6,404 nucleotides of DNA from Tannerella sp. (lineage in GTDB: Bacteria > Bacteroidota > Bacteroidia > Bacteroidales > Tannerellaceae): positions 1 through 6,404 of the forward strand of contig JAIRKN010000144.1 of NCBI GenBank assembly GCA_031260095.1, given 5' to 3'. Below the pieces are notes generated by a model, which ran no database searches, had not been told where the DNA came from, and saw only the letters and a list, made by a program, of their open reading frames with translations. This document shows positions 1 to 6,404 of the stretch, one piece after another. Both the position numbers and the translations under genes were made by a program. Every line of letters begins with the position of its first letter. Position 1 is the stretch's first letter.

Positions 1-2255
1 GATACGGATTGGACGTTTTTGATTTTAGAGAGTGCGATACACATCTTTTGGATATCTTCTACATCGTGTACCATCATGTTTATTTTTCCTTCAAATACGC
101 CGTCTTTTGTTTCTATTAACAGGCGGATGATGTTCACATGGAAGCCCGAAATGGTACGGGTAATGCCGTTGAGTACGCCTACTTCGTCAATCCCGGTAAT
201 TTGCAGAGTTGCTTCAAAAGAACTGTTGGTATGACTGCTCCATACGGTGGATAATATCCGGTCGCCGAAATTACTTTTAAGGCGTATGCCGATAGGGCAT
301 GAGCGTTTATGTACGATCACACTGTTGTCGTCGTTGATAAAACCGAACACATCATCTCCCGGAATGGGTTTGCAACAACTTGCCACTACGTAATTGCGTC
401 CGAAAGCTTCTTCTCTTAATTCATACGGCTTTGTTTTGTCGAACGCCTGTATATTGCCGGGGAGCGTACCGTTGGGCGGCGTTATGGCCGCCGGTCTTTT
501 TTTGCCTACGCCGAACGCTTTTTTTACGTACTTCAGGAGAAGATTCCCGTCTTTCTCTTTCAGGACTTTGCGGATATTATCCGGAATGATTACGTCGCCT
601 TTTTCGACTGCATAATAGAAGTCTTCGCGCCGGGAGAATCCGAAATAGGTTGCTAACTTGTCCAGATAAGATTGCGACGGTTCGAGGGCGGCTTTTCCGA
701 AGGCTTCGTCTACTTTCCGTTTCCCGGCTCCGGCGGCTTCTTTTCGTTCGCGCCGGAGGACGGCTTCAACTTTTGTCCGGGCTTTGGCTGTTGTCACAAA
801 ATTGAGCCATTCGACTGTCGGGCGCTGGGATCTGGAAGTCAGCACCTCAACCTGATCTCCGCTTTCGAGCTTGTGGCTCAAGGGTACCAGGTGGTGGTTC
901 ACCTTAGCCCCGATGCAAGCGTCGCCGATGTCGGTATGCAGGTCATAGGCAAAGTCGAGTGCGGTTGCACCCTTTGGTAATGTTTTCAATTCTCCTTTAG
1001 GGGTAAAGACAAAGATTTCGGCCGAAAAAAGATTCATTTTTATAGTATCCAGGAAATCGAGCGTGTTGGGATTCGGATTTTCAAGGATTTCGGTAATCGT
1101 TTGCAGCCATTTATCGAGTTCGGTATCTTCTTCTACATTACTTTCCTTATATTTCCAGTGCGCCGCAAACCCTTTTTCATCAATTTCATCCATTCGTTTG
1201 CTGCGGATCTGTATCTCGATCCATTGGCCGTCGGGGCCCATGACCGTCAGGTGGAGGGCCTGGTAGCCGTTGGCTTTCGGCCGGCTTACCCAGTCGCGCA
1301 AGCGATCGGGACGTGTGCGATATATATCCGTTATGGCGGCATAAATATCCCAACACAGGTTTTTCTCGTCGACGTCGCCGGTCGGTTCGAAGATGATGCG
1401 TACGGCAAAGATGTCGTAAATATCATCGAAGGGAACACCTTTGGCGTTCATTTTGTTCCAGATAGAATAGGCGGATTTGACCCGTGTTTTCATCTCGTAG
1501 GTCAAGTCCAGCTCTTGTAAACGAAGTCGCACGGGACGGGCAAAATGATCGAACAGACGCTGTCTTGATTCTTCCGAATCTTTCAGTTTATCGTTGATAG
1601 CGCGAAATTCTTCGGGATGTTCGTATTTAAAACTCAAGTCTTCGAGTTCCGTTTTGATAGCAAACAGACCTAAACGGTGTGCCAGGGGCGCATAGATAAA
1701 CATGGTCTCGCCGGCGATTTTAAACTGCTTATCGGTGCGCATGGCTCCGAGAGTACGCATGTTATGGAGGCGGTCTGCCATTTTAACCAGGATCACACGT
1801 ATGTCGCTGCTCATGGTAAGGAGCAGTTTCCTGAAATTTTCCGCCTGTTTCGAATCCTTTTCATTAAATATACCCCCGGATATTTTTGTCAACCCGTCCA
1901 CCAGTTGGGCGATTTTGTTATTGAACATGTTCGCGATATCCTCCACTTCATACTCCGTATCTTCGACGACGTCGTGCAGCAGGGCGGCACAAATGGAGGT
2001 AGAGCCGAGGCCCATTTCGCTGCACACAATCCGGGCTACGGCCAGGGGGTGCATGATGTACGGATCACCGTCGCGGCGTTTTACCCCGGCATGGGCTTGC
2101 CTGGCGAAGTTGAACGCTTTGAGTATGCGTTCAACTTTCCGGCGATGATTAGAATGAAGATATTCGTACATAAGGGCTTCAAACTCCCCCTGCACCATTA
2201 ATTCATCTTTCATCAGCCGGATCTGTTCCTGTCTTCCCGTATTTTTTCTGCTCAT
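1..2255 (-). CDS. rsh: Bifunctional (p)ppGpp synthetase/hydrolase, RelA/SpoT family (3' end cut by window edge)
   Basis: This cytoplasmic stringent-response enzyme makes (p)ppGpp from ATP and GTP/GDP and hydrolyses it back. I translated 751 codons by hand and found no stop or frameshift. The HD hydrolase domain (about 30-200) has HPL at 69-71, HDVVED at 94-99 and MADRLHN at 159-165, so the metal-binding set is intact, unlike synthase-only RelA. The synthetase domain (about 245-370) has TRVK at 257-260, YDIFAVR at 280-286, NGYQALH at 329-335 and EIQIR at 347-351. RLRD at 318-321 matches the basic RxKD type of bifunctional enzymes rather than the acidic ExDD of RelA. A TGS domain covers about 413-475. 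A CC/zinc-finger region has Cys627-Cys628 and Cys653. An ACT domain runs from about 679 to the edge. Family members are usually about 730-760 residues, so only a few residues should be missing. The ATG at 2255 is preceded by a strong ribosome-binding site, 22 bases after mltD. Family assignment is near certain; bifunctionality is inferred from motifs. Confidence 0.97.
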   Translation of the reverse strand, partial: MSRKNTGRQEQIRLMKDELMVQGEFEALMYEYLHSNHRRKVERILKAFNFARQAHAGVKRRDGDPYIMHPLAVARIVCSEMGLGSTSICAALLHDVVEDTEYEVEDIANMFNNKIAQLVDGLTKISGGIFNEKDSKQAENFRKLLLTMSSDIRVILVKMADRLHNMRTLGAMRTDKQFKIAGETMFIYAPLAHRLGLFAIKTELEDLSFKYEHPEEFRAINDKLKDSEESRQRLFDHFARPVRLRLQELDLTYEMKTRVKSAYSIWNKMNAKGVPFDDIYDIFAVRIIFEPTGDVDEKNLCWDIYAAITDIYRTRPDRLRDWVSRPKANGYQALHLTVMGPDGQWIEIQIRSKRMDEIDEKGFAAHWKYKESNVEEDTELDKWLQTITEILENPNPNTLDFLDTIKMNLFSAEIFVFTPKGELKTLPKGATALDFAYDLHTDIGDACIGAKVNHHLVPLSHKLESGDQVEVLTSRSQRPTVEWLNFVTTAKARTKVEAVLRRERKEAAGAGKRKVDEAFGKAALEPSQSYLDKLATYFGFSRREDFYYAVEKGDVIIPDNIRKVLKEKDGNLLLKYVKKAFGVGKKRPAAITPPNGTLPGNIQAFDKTKPYELREEAFGRNYVVASCCKPIPGDDVFGFINDDNSVIVHKRSCPIGIRLKSNFGDRILSTVWSSHTNSSFEATLQITGIDEVGVLNGITRTISGFHVNIIRLLIETKDGVFEGKINMMVHDVEDIQKMCIALSKIKNVQSV

Positions 2256-2258
2256 AAG

Positions 2259-2267
2259 CCCCCTCCC
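2259..2267 (-). promoter_or_regulatory. Strong Shine-Dalgarno for the RSH gene
   Basis: Read on the minus strand this is GGGAGGGGG, containing GGAGG whose last base lies 6 bases before the ATG at 2255. It supports that start over the in-frame Met codons at residues 15 and 20. Such a strong match stands out because Bacteroidetes genes seldom rely on Shine-Dalgarno pairing and the other genes here have weak or no match. Confidence 0.6.
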
Positions 2268-2277
2268 GGATCTCTTC

Positions 2278-3807
2278 TCATCCCTGTGGAATCTTTAACC
2301 TCTGACCGATACGCAGGCTGGTACCGGTTAATCCGTTTGCGTCCTGAATCTTTTTCACGGACGTTCCGGGATATTTTCTTGCGATAGCATAAAGGGAATC
2401 GCCGGGTTTCACCTGATAAGATATATAGTCCTGTTTTTTCACCGTTGCGGCAGTAGCCTGTTCTTTGGCGGCGGTCTGCACGGCGGCCGGGGCTTTACCT
2501 GCGGCGACAAAGGCAAGTCCGCCGTTATCAATGTATACGTGAAGTTTACGGCCTTTCGGGACGCGCGAACTTTTCAAATTGTTCCATCGCCTCAGGTTTT
2601 GCGCCGTCACTCCGTACAGGTTGGCGATCGTATAGACATTTTCGCCGGTTTGCACCGTATGTGTGATTTTCTCCCGGCGGTTCTCCGGCTCGTCTGTGTT
2701 CACAGGCGTACAGTTGGCCAGCAGTTCGTCCATGCGGTGAGAAAACAGGCTGTCTTCGTTTTCGATGAAAGCAAAAGTTCTGTCTACCGGCAGGCGCAAT
2801 ACCGAAGGGCGTATATTGCCGGGTATGATTTCCCGTTTATATTGCGGGTTATAAAAGCGTATCGCTTCCTTATCCATTCGGAGCATATCCGCAATTTGGT
2901 CGAAATGAAGCGCCCGTTCGACCATGATCGTGTCGGTAGCTACGGAGAAGTTAGCCCGTATGGGGCAGATGTTATGTTCGCAGTGATAGGTCATAATATA
3001 AGCGGCCGCGATGAACAGAGGAACGTATGAACGTGTTTCGCGCGGAAGATACGGGAATATTTTCCAGAAATCCGTATTTCCTCCGGAGCGCCGTATGGCT
3101 TTATTTACGTTCCCGGGGCCGCAGTTATAGGCGGCCAGCACCAGGTGCCAATCGCCATAGAGCTTATACATCTCTTCAAAATACCGGCAGGCGGCTCCGG
3201 TTGCTTTTTCCGGGTCGAGGCGTTCGTCGATCAGGCTATTTATCTCCAGTCCGTAGATTTTGCCCGTAGGCAGCATGAACTGCCACAAGCCACTGGCTCC
3301 TACGCGCGACTGTGCGACCGGGTTCAGCGCACTTTCCACCACGGCCAGGTATTTCAGTTCGAGCGGTAATCCGTTAGCATCCAGTTTCTGCTCGATCATC
3401 GGGAAATAAAAGTCGGCCATCCCCATCATATAACGTACCACATTACGAAGCCGTCCTGAGTACAGGTCGATACATTTGCGTACGGTTTCATTATACGTCA
3501 TAGGGATGACGCAAGGCATTTTTCTCATCCTCACCTTATACAAAGAATCCGGGAAATACGGATCCCGCTCTTCGTCTTCACAGAAATCTTCCGGTTTAGA
3601 GAAGTGTTTCACATGCCATCCTTCGAGAAGTTTGTGCATATCCGCGTCGAGGCTTTCGGGTAAAAAACCGATGAGGGAATCAAAAGGCTGTTGAGTGCCG
3701 GATAAGGTATCATCGTTTACGTATTCTTCGGCATTCTCCTGCGCTGTCAGAGAGATAAGCGGGGCAAGAATGAATAAGATAAGAAGTAAATACCGTTTTC
3801 TTTCCAT
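2278..3807 (-). CDS. mltD: MltD-like membrane-bound/periplasmic lytic murein transglycosylase with two LysM domains
   Basis: The predicted enzyme (509 residues) cleaves the MurNAc-GlcNAc bond of peptidoglycan, forming 1,6-anhydro ends, in the periplasm. Residues 1-22 form a signal peptide (basic MERKR, a hydrophobic stretch, then LTA|QE). The SLT/GH23 catalytic domain spans about 147-265: LPLELKYLAVVES holds the catalytic Glu158, followed by GLWQFM at 173-178 and AYNCGPGNV at 226-234. A conserved segment with IIPGNIRPSVLRLP (327-340) follows. LysM repeats sit at about 382-426 and 463-507, separated by an Ala/Thr/Lys/Gln-rich linker (432-458), and should bind glycan. I chose the ATG at 3807: the frame stays open to a TTG at 3834, but that would overlap DUF5683 and add nine residues ahead of a good signal peptide. 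There is no lipobox, so unlike E. coli MltD it is probably not a lipoprotein. The gene lies 11 bases after DUF5683 and 22 before rsh. Catalytic activity is inferred from the intact motifs. Confidence 0.95.
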   Translation of the reverse strand: MERKRYLLLILFILAPLISLTAQENAEEYVNDDTLSGTQQPFDSLIGFLPESLDADMHKLLEGWHVKHFSKPEDFCEDEERDPYFPDSLYKVRMRKMPCVIPMTYNETVRKCIDLYSGRLRNVVRYMMGMADFYFPMIEQKLDANGLPLELKYLAVVESALNPVAQSRVGASGLWQFMLPTGKIYGLEINSLIDERLDPEKATGAACRYFEEMYKLYGDWHLVLAAYNCGPGNVNKAIRRSGGNTDFWKIFPYLPRETRSYVPLFIAAAYIMTYHCEHNICPIRANFSVATDTIMVERALHFDQIADMLRMDKEAIRFYNPQYKREIIPGNIRPSVLRLPVDRTFAFIENEDSLFSHRMDELLANCTPVNTDEPENRREKITHTVQTGENVYTIANLYGVTAQNLRRWNNLKSSRVPKGRKLHVYIDNGGLAFVAAGKAPAAVQTAAKEQATAATVKKQDYISYQVKPGDSLYAIARKYPGTSVKKIQDANGLTGTSLRIGQRLKIPQG

Positions 3808-3818
3808 AATATATGGTT

Positions 3819-4697
3819 TTAAAAAGTCATACAAATATTCAGTCCGAAGCTCCGGGAGTTCGCCAATGTCGACGGATAGAACTCCGGCTCCACCCGGAAG
3901 GACAGATCAGGAGAAATATCAAAGTCAAACATCTGCGCGTCTACATAAGCGTCGGCTATACATATAAAATAAAATGCCACACTGAGTATGATACTTAAGT
4001 CCCGGTACCGGCGATAATAATCCCGGCCTTTTTGCAACCGGGAATGAAAGTTAGTATCCGTCAAGACGGATGAAGGACTCCGGTTGGTGAAATCCTGCCA
4101 ACTCGTACTCCAGGTATCCGGGCCATACCTGTCGGGATCTTCCATGTAATGATTATAATCGTTCCTTATATCAAAATAAGCTCTTCTGTAATCCTGGTAC
4201 ACCTTATTATTCCAGGTGATAGCATACATAAAACCGGCCAGACCTCCGTACACGATCGGTAATTTCCAGTATTGGCGGTTGTATGCCTGTCCGAATCCCG
4301 GAAAGATAGCGGCGATAAGATAAGCGGTTTTGGGGTTAGGCTTGAAACCCGCCGTATCTTTTATCGCTCTAAGCGCCCCATTTTCCTGAGGCGGAACGAT
4401 CCGGGCCGAATCCTGAGGCGGAACGATTGAATCGGTACGGTTATGTATAGCGATACGATCGCTTAAGGACAGGATGGTGTCCGGTGAAAACTCTTCCCGG
4501 ATAGTGGAATCGTTATCCGTTGGGAGCAATACGGACATATTGTTCGGCGGCAAAATCGTATCATTCGGCGACAGGGTATTTATTATTCCGGGAATCGTAT
4601 CCTGTGCACAAATTACAGGCGCAATACCACCTACCGGGAGAAGACATGCAATCCATATAATAAGGCGGATATATTGTATTGATTTACCCTTACCCAT
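3819..4697 (-). CDS. DUF5683 domain envelope protein, function unknown
   Basis: The 292-residue protein has an N-terminal signal or anchor segment (about 8-31, ending VICA|QD). A polar linker of about 80 residues follows (32-118), rich in Asp, Thr, Ser, Ile and Pro. The DUF5683 domain covers about 119 to the end. It opens with NPKTAYLIAAIFPGFGQAYN (121-140) and YWKLPIVYGGLAGFMYAITW (143-162), two hydrophobic stretches around a PGxGQxYN motif. A polar, Tyr/Arg/Asp-rich segment with YRRAYFDIRNDYNHY follows. Another hydrophobic segment is at about 234-250. The tail alternates polar and hydrophobic residues and ends in Phe (FGLNICMTF). I recognise the family by its motif and by its usual place beside parB; no function is established that I know of. 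The ATG at 4697 starts 2 bases after the parB stop, so translational coupling is likely, and the stop is 11 bases before mltD. The envelope location is inferred from the signal and hydrophobic segments. The linker carries an internal repeat, listed separately. Confidence 0.9.
   Translation of the reverse strand: MGKGKSIQYIRLIIWIACLLPVGGIAPVICAQDTIPGIINTLSPNDTILPPNNMSVLLPTDNDSTIREEFSPDTILSLSDRIAIHNRTDSIVPPQDSARIVPPQENGALRAIKDTAGFKPNPKTAYLIAAIFPGFGQAYNRQYWKLPIVYGGLAGFMYAITWNNKVYQDYRRAYFDIRNDYNHYMEDPDRYGPDTWSTSWQDFTNRSPSSVLTDTNFHSRLQKGRDYYRRYRDLSIILSVAFYFICIADAYVDAQMFDFDISPDLSFRVEPEFYPSTLANSRSFGLNICMTF
4384..4427. repeat. In-frame tandem direct repeat (17-bp identical cores, 27-bp period)
   Basis: TCCTGAGGCGGAACGAT occurs at 4384-4400 and again at 4411-4427, a perfect 17-base match 27 bases apart. 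Matching stops at the flanking bases on both sides. The period equals nine codons, and on the coding (minus) strand each copy encodes IVPPQ (residues 91-95 and 100-104) of the DUF5683 linker, giving IVPPQDSAR then IVPPQENGA. It looks like a small duplication in an unstructured linker. Confidence 0.85.
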
Positions 4698-4699
4698 AT

Positions 4700-5581
4700 C
4701 TACTTCATCCGGTCCAACAAACTCATGATAAACGCCAGCTTTTCGTCCGAATCAAAAGGAATAGTTATTTTACCCTTACCGTCGTCATTGTAGCTTAACT
4801 GTACTTTCGTATCGAAGAATGTAGAGAGGTGCTGTTTCAGGATTTTAAACTCTTCCGGCAACTTTTTCCCGTGGGTCTTATCCGCCTTCCGGTCGACATA
4901 AGTTCCGGTCAGGTGTACGTGCCGTGCTATTTCTTCCACGTTGCGAACCGACAATCCGTCTTTCAGAATCCGGTCGTTCAGGGCTAATTGAATTTCGGGA
5001 TCATTGATCGACAGGAGTGCCCGGGCGTGTCCCATGTCGATCGTTTTATTTTTGAGGCACACCTGTATCTCGGCGGGCAGTTTGAGCAGGCGCAGGTAAT
5101 TGGATATTGTCGTACGTTTTTTGCCGACACGTTCACTCAGTTTCTCCTGTGTTTGTCCTGAGTTATCCAGCAGTTTCTGGTAAGCCAGTGCCGTTTCGAT
5201 TGCGCTCAGGTCTTCGCGCTGTATATTTTCGAGCAGCGCCATTTCCATGATATTCTCATCGGCGGCGGTTTTGATATAGGCCGGGATTCGTTCAAGCCCT
5301 GCTATTTTTGCAGCGCGGTAACGGCGTTCGCCGCAAATGATCATATACTTTTCCTCGCCGGTTTCCTGTAGCGTGATCGGCTGTATCACCCCAAAGTTAC
5401 GGATAGATACAGCGAGTTCTTCGAGTGATTCTTCTTCAAAAACGGTGCGCGGCTGATTCGGGTTCGACTGTATCCGGCTCAATTCGATCTCATTCAGGGA
5501 CGATGATCCGCTCGTATTCAGTCCGTCACTTGTGAGGAGCGCTTCCAGTCCGCGTCCTATCGGTTTTCTTTTCGTTGCCAT
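4700..5581 (-). CDS. parB: Chromosome partitioning protein ParB (Spo0J family)
   Basis: ParB is a CTP-dependent clamp that loads at parS sites near the origin, spreads along DNA and stimulates the ParA ATPase. The 293-residue protein has the full layout. A short basic N-terminus with GRGLEALL (9-16) is of the kind that contacts ParA. The N-terminal CTP-binding domain has NPNQPR (40-45), GERRYRA (84-90) and ENIQRED (118-124). The DNA-binding helix-turn-helix lies at about 143-168 (TQEKLSERVGKKRTTIS, then NYLRLLKLP). A variable linker (about 222-245) leads to a C-terminal dimerisation domain (about 250-292). The length is normal and no key motif is missing. The ATG at 5581 lies 14 bases after the parA stop, with TAAGGAAG over that stop serving as a possible ribosome-binding site. 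The stop is 2 bases before DUF5683. The neighbouring parA and complete motifs fit a chromosomal rather than plasmid system; I saw no parS in the window. Confidence 0.98.
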   Translation of the reverse strand: MATKRKPIGRGLEALLTSDGLNTSGSSSLNEIELSRIQSNPNQPRTVFEEESLEELAVSIRNFGVIQPITLQETGEEKYMIICGERRYRAAKIAGLERIPAYIKTAADENIMEMALLENIQREDLSAIETALAYQKLLDNSGQTQEKLSERVGKKRTTISNYLRLLKLPAEIQVCLKNKTIDMGHARALLSINDPEIQLALNDRILKDGLSVRNVEEIARHVHLTGTYVDRKADKTHGKKLPEEFKILKQHLSTFFDTKVQLSYNDDGKGKITIPFDSDEKLAFIMSLLDRMK

Positions 5582-5590
5582 ATACTATAA

Positions 5591-5598
5591 CTTCCTTA
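5591..5598 (-). promoter_or_regulatory. Possible ribosome-binding site of parB, overlapping the parA stop
   Basis: On the minus strand the parA stop TAA runs straight into GGAAG, giving TAAGGAAG, 9 bases before the parB ATG. Its position suggests translational coupling of parA and parB. The match is only moderate. Confidence 0.4.
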
Positions 5599-6369
5599 AT
5601 TTCTGTTTGCGTCTTTTTCGATTAATTCTTTTGCCAGTTGCATGTGATTGATCGCTCCATTGGAGTCTACTTCATACAGCAGGGCCGGTCTACCCGAGCC
5701 GGCGGCCTCGACTAATTTGATATTACGATGAATCACCGTCGTAAACACCAGATCCTGAAACAGCCGTTTAATTTCTTCATAATACTGATTTGCCACACGC
5801 AGGCGCGAATCGTACATCGTAATCAAAAACCCTTCTATCTCAAGGTACGGATTCAGTTTCGACTTGATAATCTTAATTGTATTCAGCAGTTTACTGATCC
5901 CTTCGAGGGCAAAATACTCACATTGAAAAGGTATGATGACGGAATCCGAAGCCGTGAGCGCATTAACCGTTATCAGTCCCAACGACGGCGAGCAATCGAT
6001 CAGTATATAATCATATTTCTCTTTTAAAGGCAGGAGCAGATTGCGCAACACATGCTCGCGTCTGTCCAGATTCAGCATCTCTATTTCAGCACCGACCAGG
6101 TCTATGTGCGACGGGAATATGTCCAGGTTATTCATTTCCGAATGTACGATAGCGGCGTCCGGCTCCAGGCCGTTTATCAGGCTTTCGTAAATAGAATGTT
6201 TGAGGGATTTTACATCTATGCCGAAGCCGGACGAAGCATTTGCCTGCGGGTCGGCGTCAACGATCAGTACAGTTTTCTCAAGTGCAGCAAGCGAAGCTGC
6301 CAGATTAATAGTGGTAGTCGTCTTACCGACTCCTCCTTTTTGATTTGCCAAAGCGATAATTTTACCCAT
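5596..6369 (-). CDS. parA: Chromosome partitioning ATPase ParA (Soj family)
   Basis: ParA is an ATP-dependent dimer that binds the nucleoid non-specifically and moves ParB-parS complexes apart. The 257-residue protein begins directly with the deviant Walker A motif KGGVGKTT at 11-18, with signature Lys11 and catalytic Lys16. It continues with Walker A' VDADPQAN (37-44) and Walker B ILIDCSPSLG (122-131). IIPFQCEYFALEGI (145-158) and the C-terminal GRPALLYEVDSNGA (226-239) are also typical of Soj/ParA. There is no N-terminal DNA-binding extension, so it is the short chromosomal (type Ib-like) form and not a P1/F plasmid ParA. The ATG at 6369 is the only sensible start: an in-frame TAA lies immediately upstream (6370-6372) and the Walker motif is at the usual distance from it. 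It is the first gene of the visible operon, with parB 14 bases downstream. All ATPase residues I can recognise are present. Confidence 0.98.
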   Translation of the reverse strand: MGKIIALANQKGGVGKTTTTINLAASLAALEKTVLIVDADPQANASSGFGIDVKSLKHSIYESLINGLEPDAAIVHSEMNNLDIFPSHIDLVGAEIEMLNLDRREHVLRNLLLPLKEKYDYILIDCSPSLGLITVNALTASDSVIIPFQCEYFALEGISKLLNTIKIIKSKLNPYLEIEGFLITMYDSRLRVANQYYEEIKRLFQDLVFTTVIHRNIKLVEAAGSGRPALLYEVDSNGAINHMQLAKELIEKDANRN

Positions 6370-6404
6370 TTATTTCATTTAATTAGTGATTAATGGCTCT
6401 CATT
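6370..6404 (-). other. AT-rich leader upstream of parA (partial)
   Basis: Only 35 bases of upstream sequence are present. They hold an AT-rich stretch (AATTAAATGAAATAA) directly before the parA ATG, with no Shine-Dalgarno and no Bacteroidetes -7 box (TAnnTTTG). TTAAT-CACTA-ATTAA is a weak 5-bp inverted repeat. A two-codon frame ATG-AAA-TAA (6378-6370) abuts the parA start. The promoter is probably farther upstream, outside the window. Confidence 0.4.

Noticed and set aside
1677..2201. A 174-codon open frame on the plus strand, opposite the RSH hydrolase domain
   Set aside because: The minus-strand reading encodes a full, conserved RSH with all motifs. The plus-strand protein shows no recognisable domain, and long antisense frames are common opposite a gene of this codon use.
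2539..3030. A 163-codon open frame on the plus strand, opposite mltD
   Set aside because: It lies entirely over the mltD coding sequence, shows no known motif and has no context supporting expression.
3605..3620. TGTTTCAC followed by ATGCCATC, a perfect parS half-site
   Set aside because: The second half matches only 3 of 8 bases, so there is no palindrome. It falls in mltD codons and is probably chance.
3808..3834. Upstream TTG start for mltD adding nine residues
   Set aside because: It overlaps the end of DUF5683 and places extra residues before a well-formed signal peptide that starts at the ATG at 3807.
4600..4620. Possible lipoprotein signal in DUF5683 at PVIC (Cys30)
   Set aside because: Pro at -3, Val at -2 and Ile at -1 do not fit a lipobox. 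Cleavage by signal peptidase I after VICA, or retention as an anchor, is more likely.
4932..4950. TCTTCCACGTTGCGAA inside parB, reminiscent of parS
   Set aside because: It matches about 10 of 16 consensus positions and is not symmetric.
6370..6378. Two-codon frame ATG-AAA-TAA directly before parA, as a regulatory upstream ORF
   Set aside because: In such AT-rich sequence it is easily due to chance, and it has no ribosome-binding site. It is useful only in showing that parA cannot start further upstream.

Overview
The window looks like a piece of a Bacteroidales chromosome, possibly from the Parabacteroides/Tannerella/Porphyromonas side of the order; that finer placement is a guess. Three things point there. 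The gene order parA-parB-DUF5683-lytic transglycosylase-RelA/SpoT is one I know from Bacteroidetes genomes. Both exported proteins have signal peptides ending in Ala-Gln. Most starts have AT-rich leaders without a clear Shine-Dalgarno.

All five genes lie on the minus strand and fill nearly the whole window. Read in the direction of transcription (right to left) they are: parA (6369-5596), parB (5581-4700), a DUF5683 envelope protein (4697-3819), an MltD-like lytic transglycosylase with two LysM domains (3807-2278), and a bifunctional RelA/SpoT-type (p)ppGpp synthetase/hydrolase (2255 to the left edge). The gaps between them are 14, 2, 11 and 22 bases, and no terminator-like hairpin is visible between any pair, so they are probably one transcription unit. 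Only 35 bases precede parA, so the main promoter probably lies outside the window. The last gene runs off the left edge with 751 codons visible, and its C-terminal ACT domain is almost complete.

ParA and ParB form a chromosome-type partition pair. DUF5683 is a membrane or envelope protein of unknown function. MltD cleaves peptidoglycan glycan strands. The RSH enzyme sets the alarmone level. The cluster therefore places chromosome segregation, cell-wall remodelling and starvation signalling in one operon; functional coupling is an inference from gene order.

I see no RNA genes, mobile elements, CRISPR arrays, broken genes or signs of recent transfer. No stretch longer than 35 bases lacks a gene. 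This is mainly a housekeeping region, and I did not find a new defence or mobile system. The points most worth a second look are the DUF5683 protein (its place in the operon, an in-frame 27-bp repeat in its linker and a beta-barrel-like C-terminus) and the operon linkage itself.
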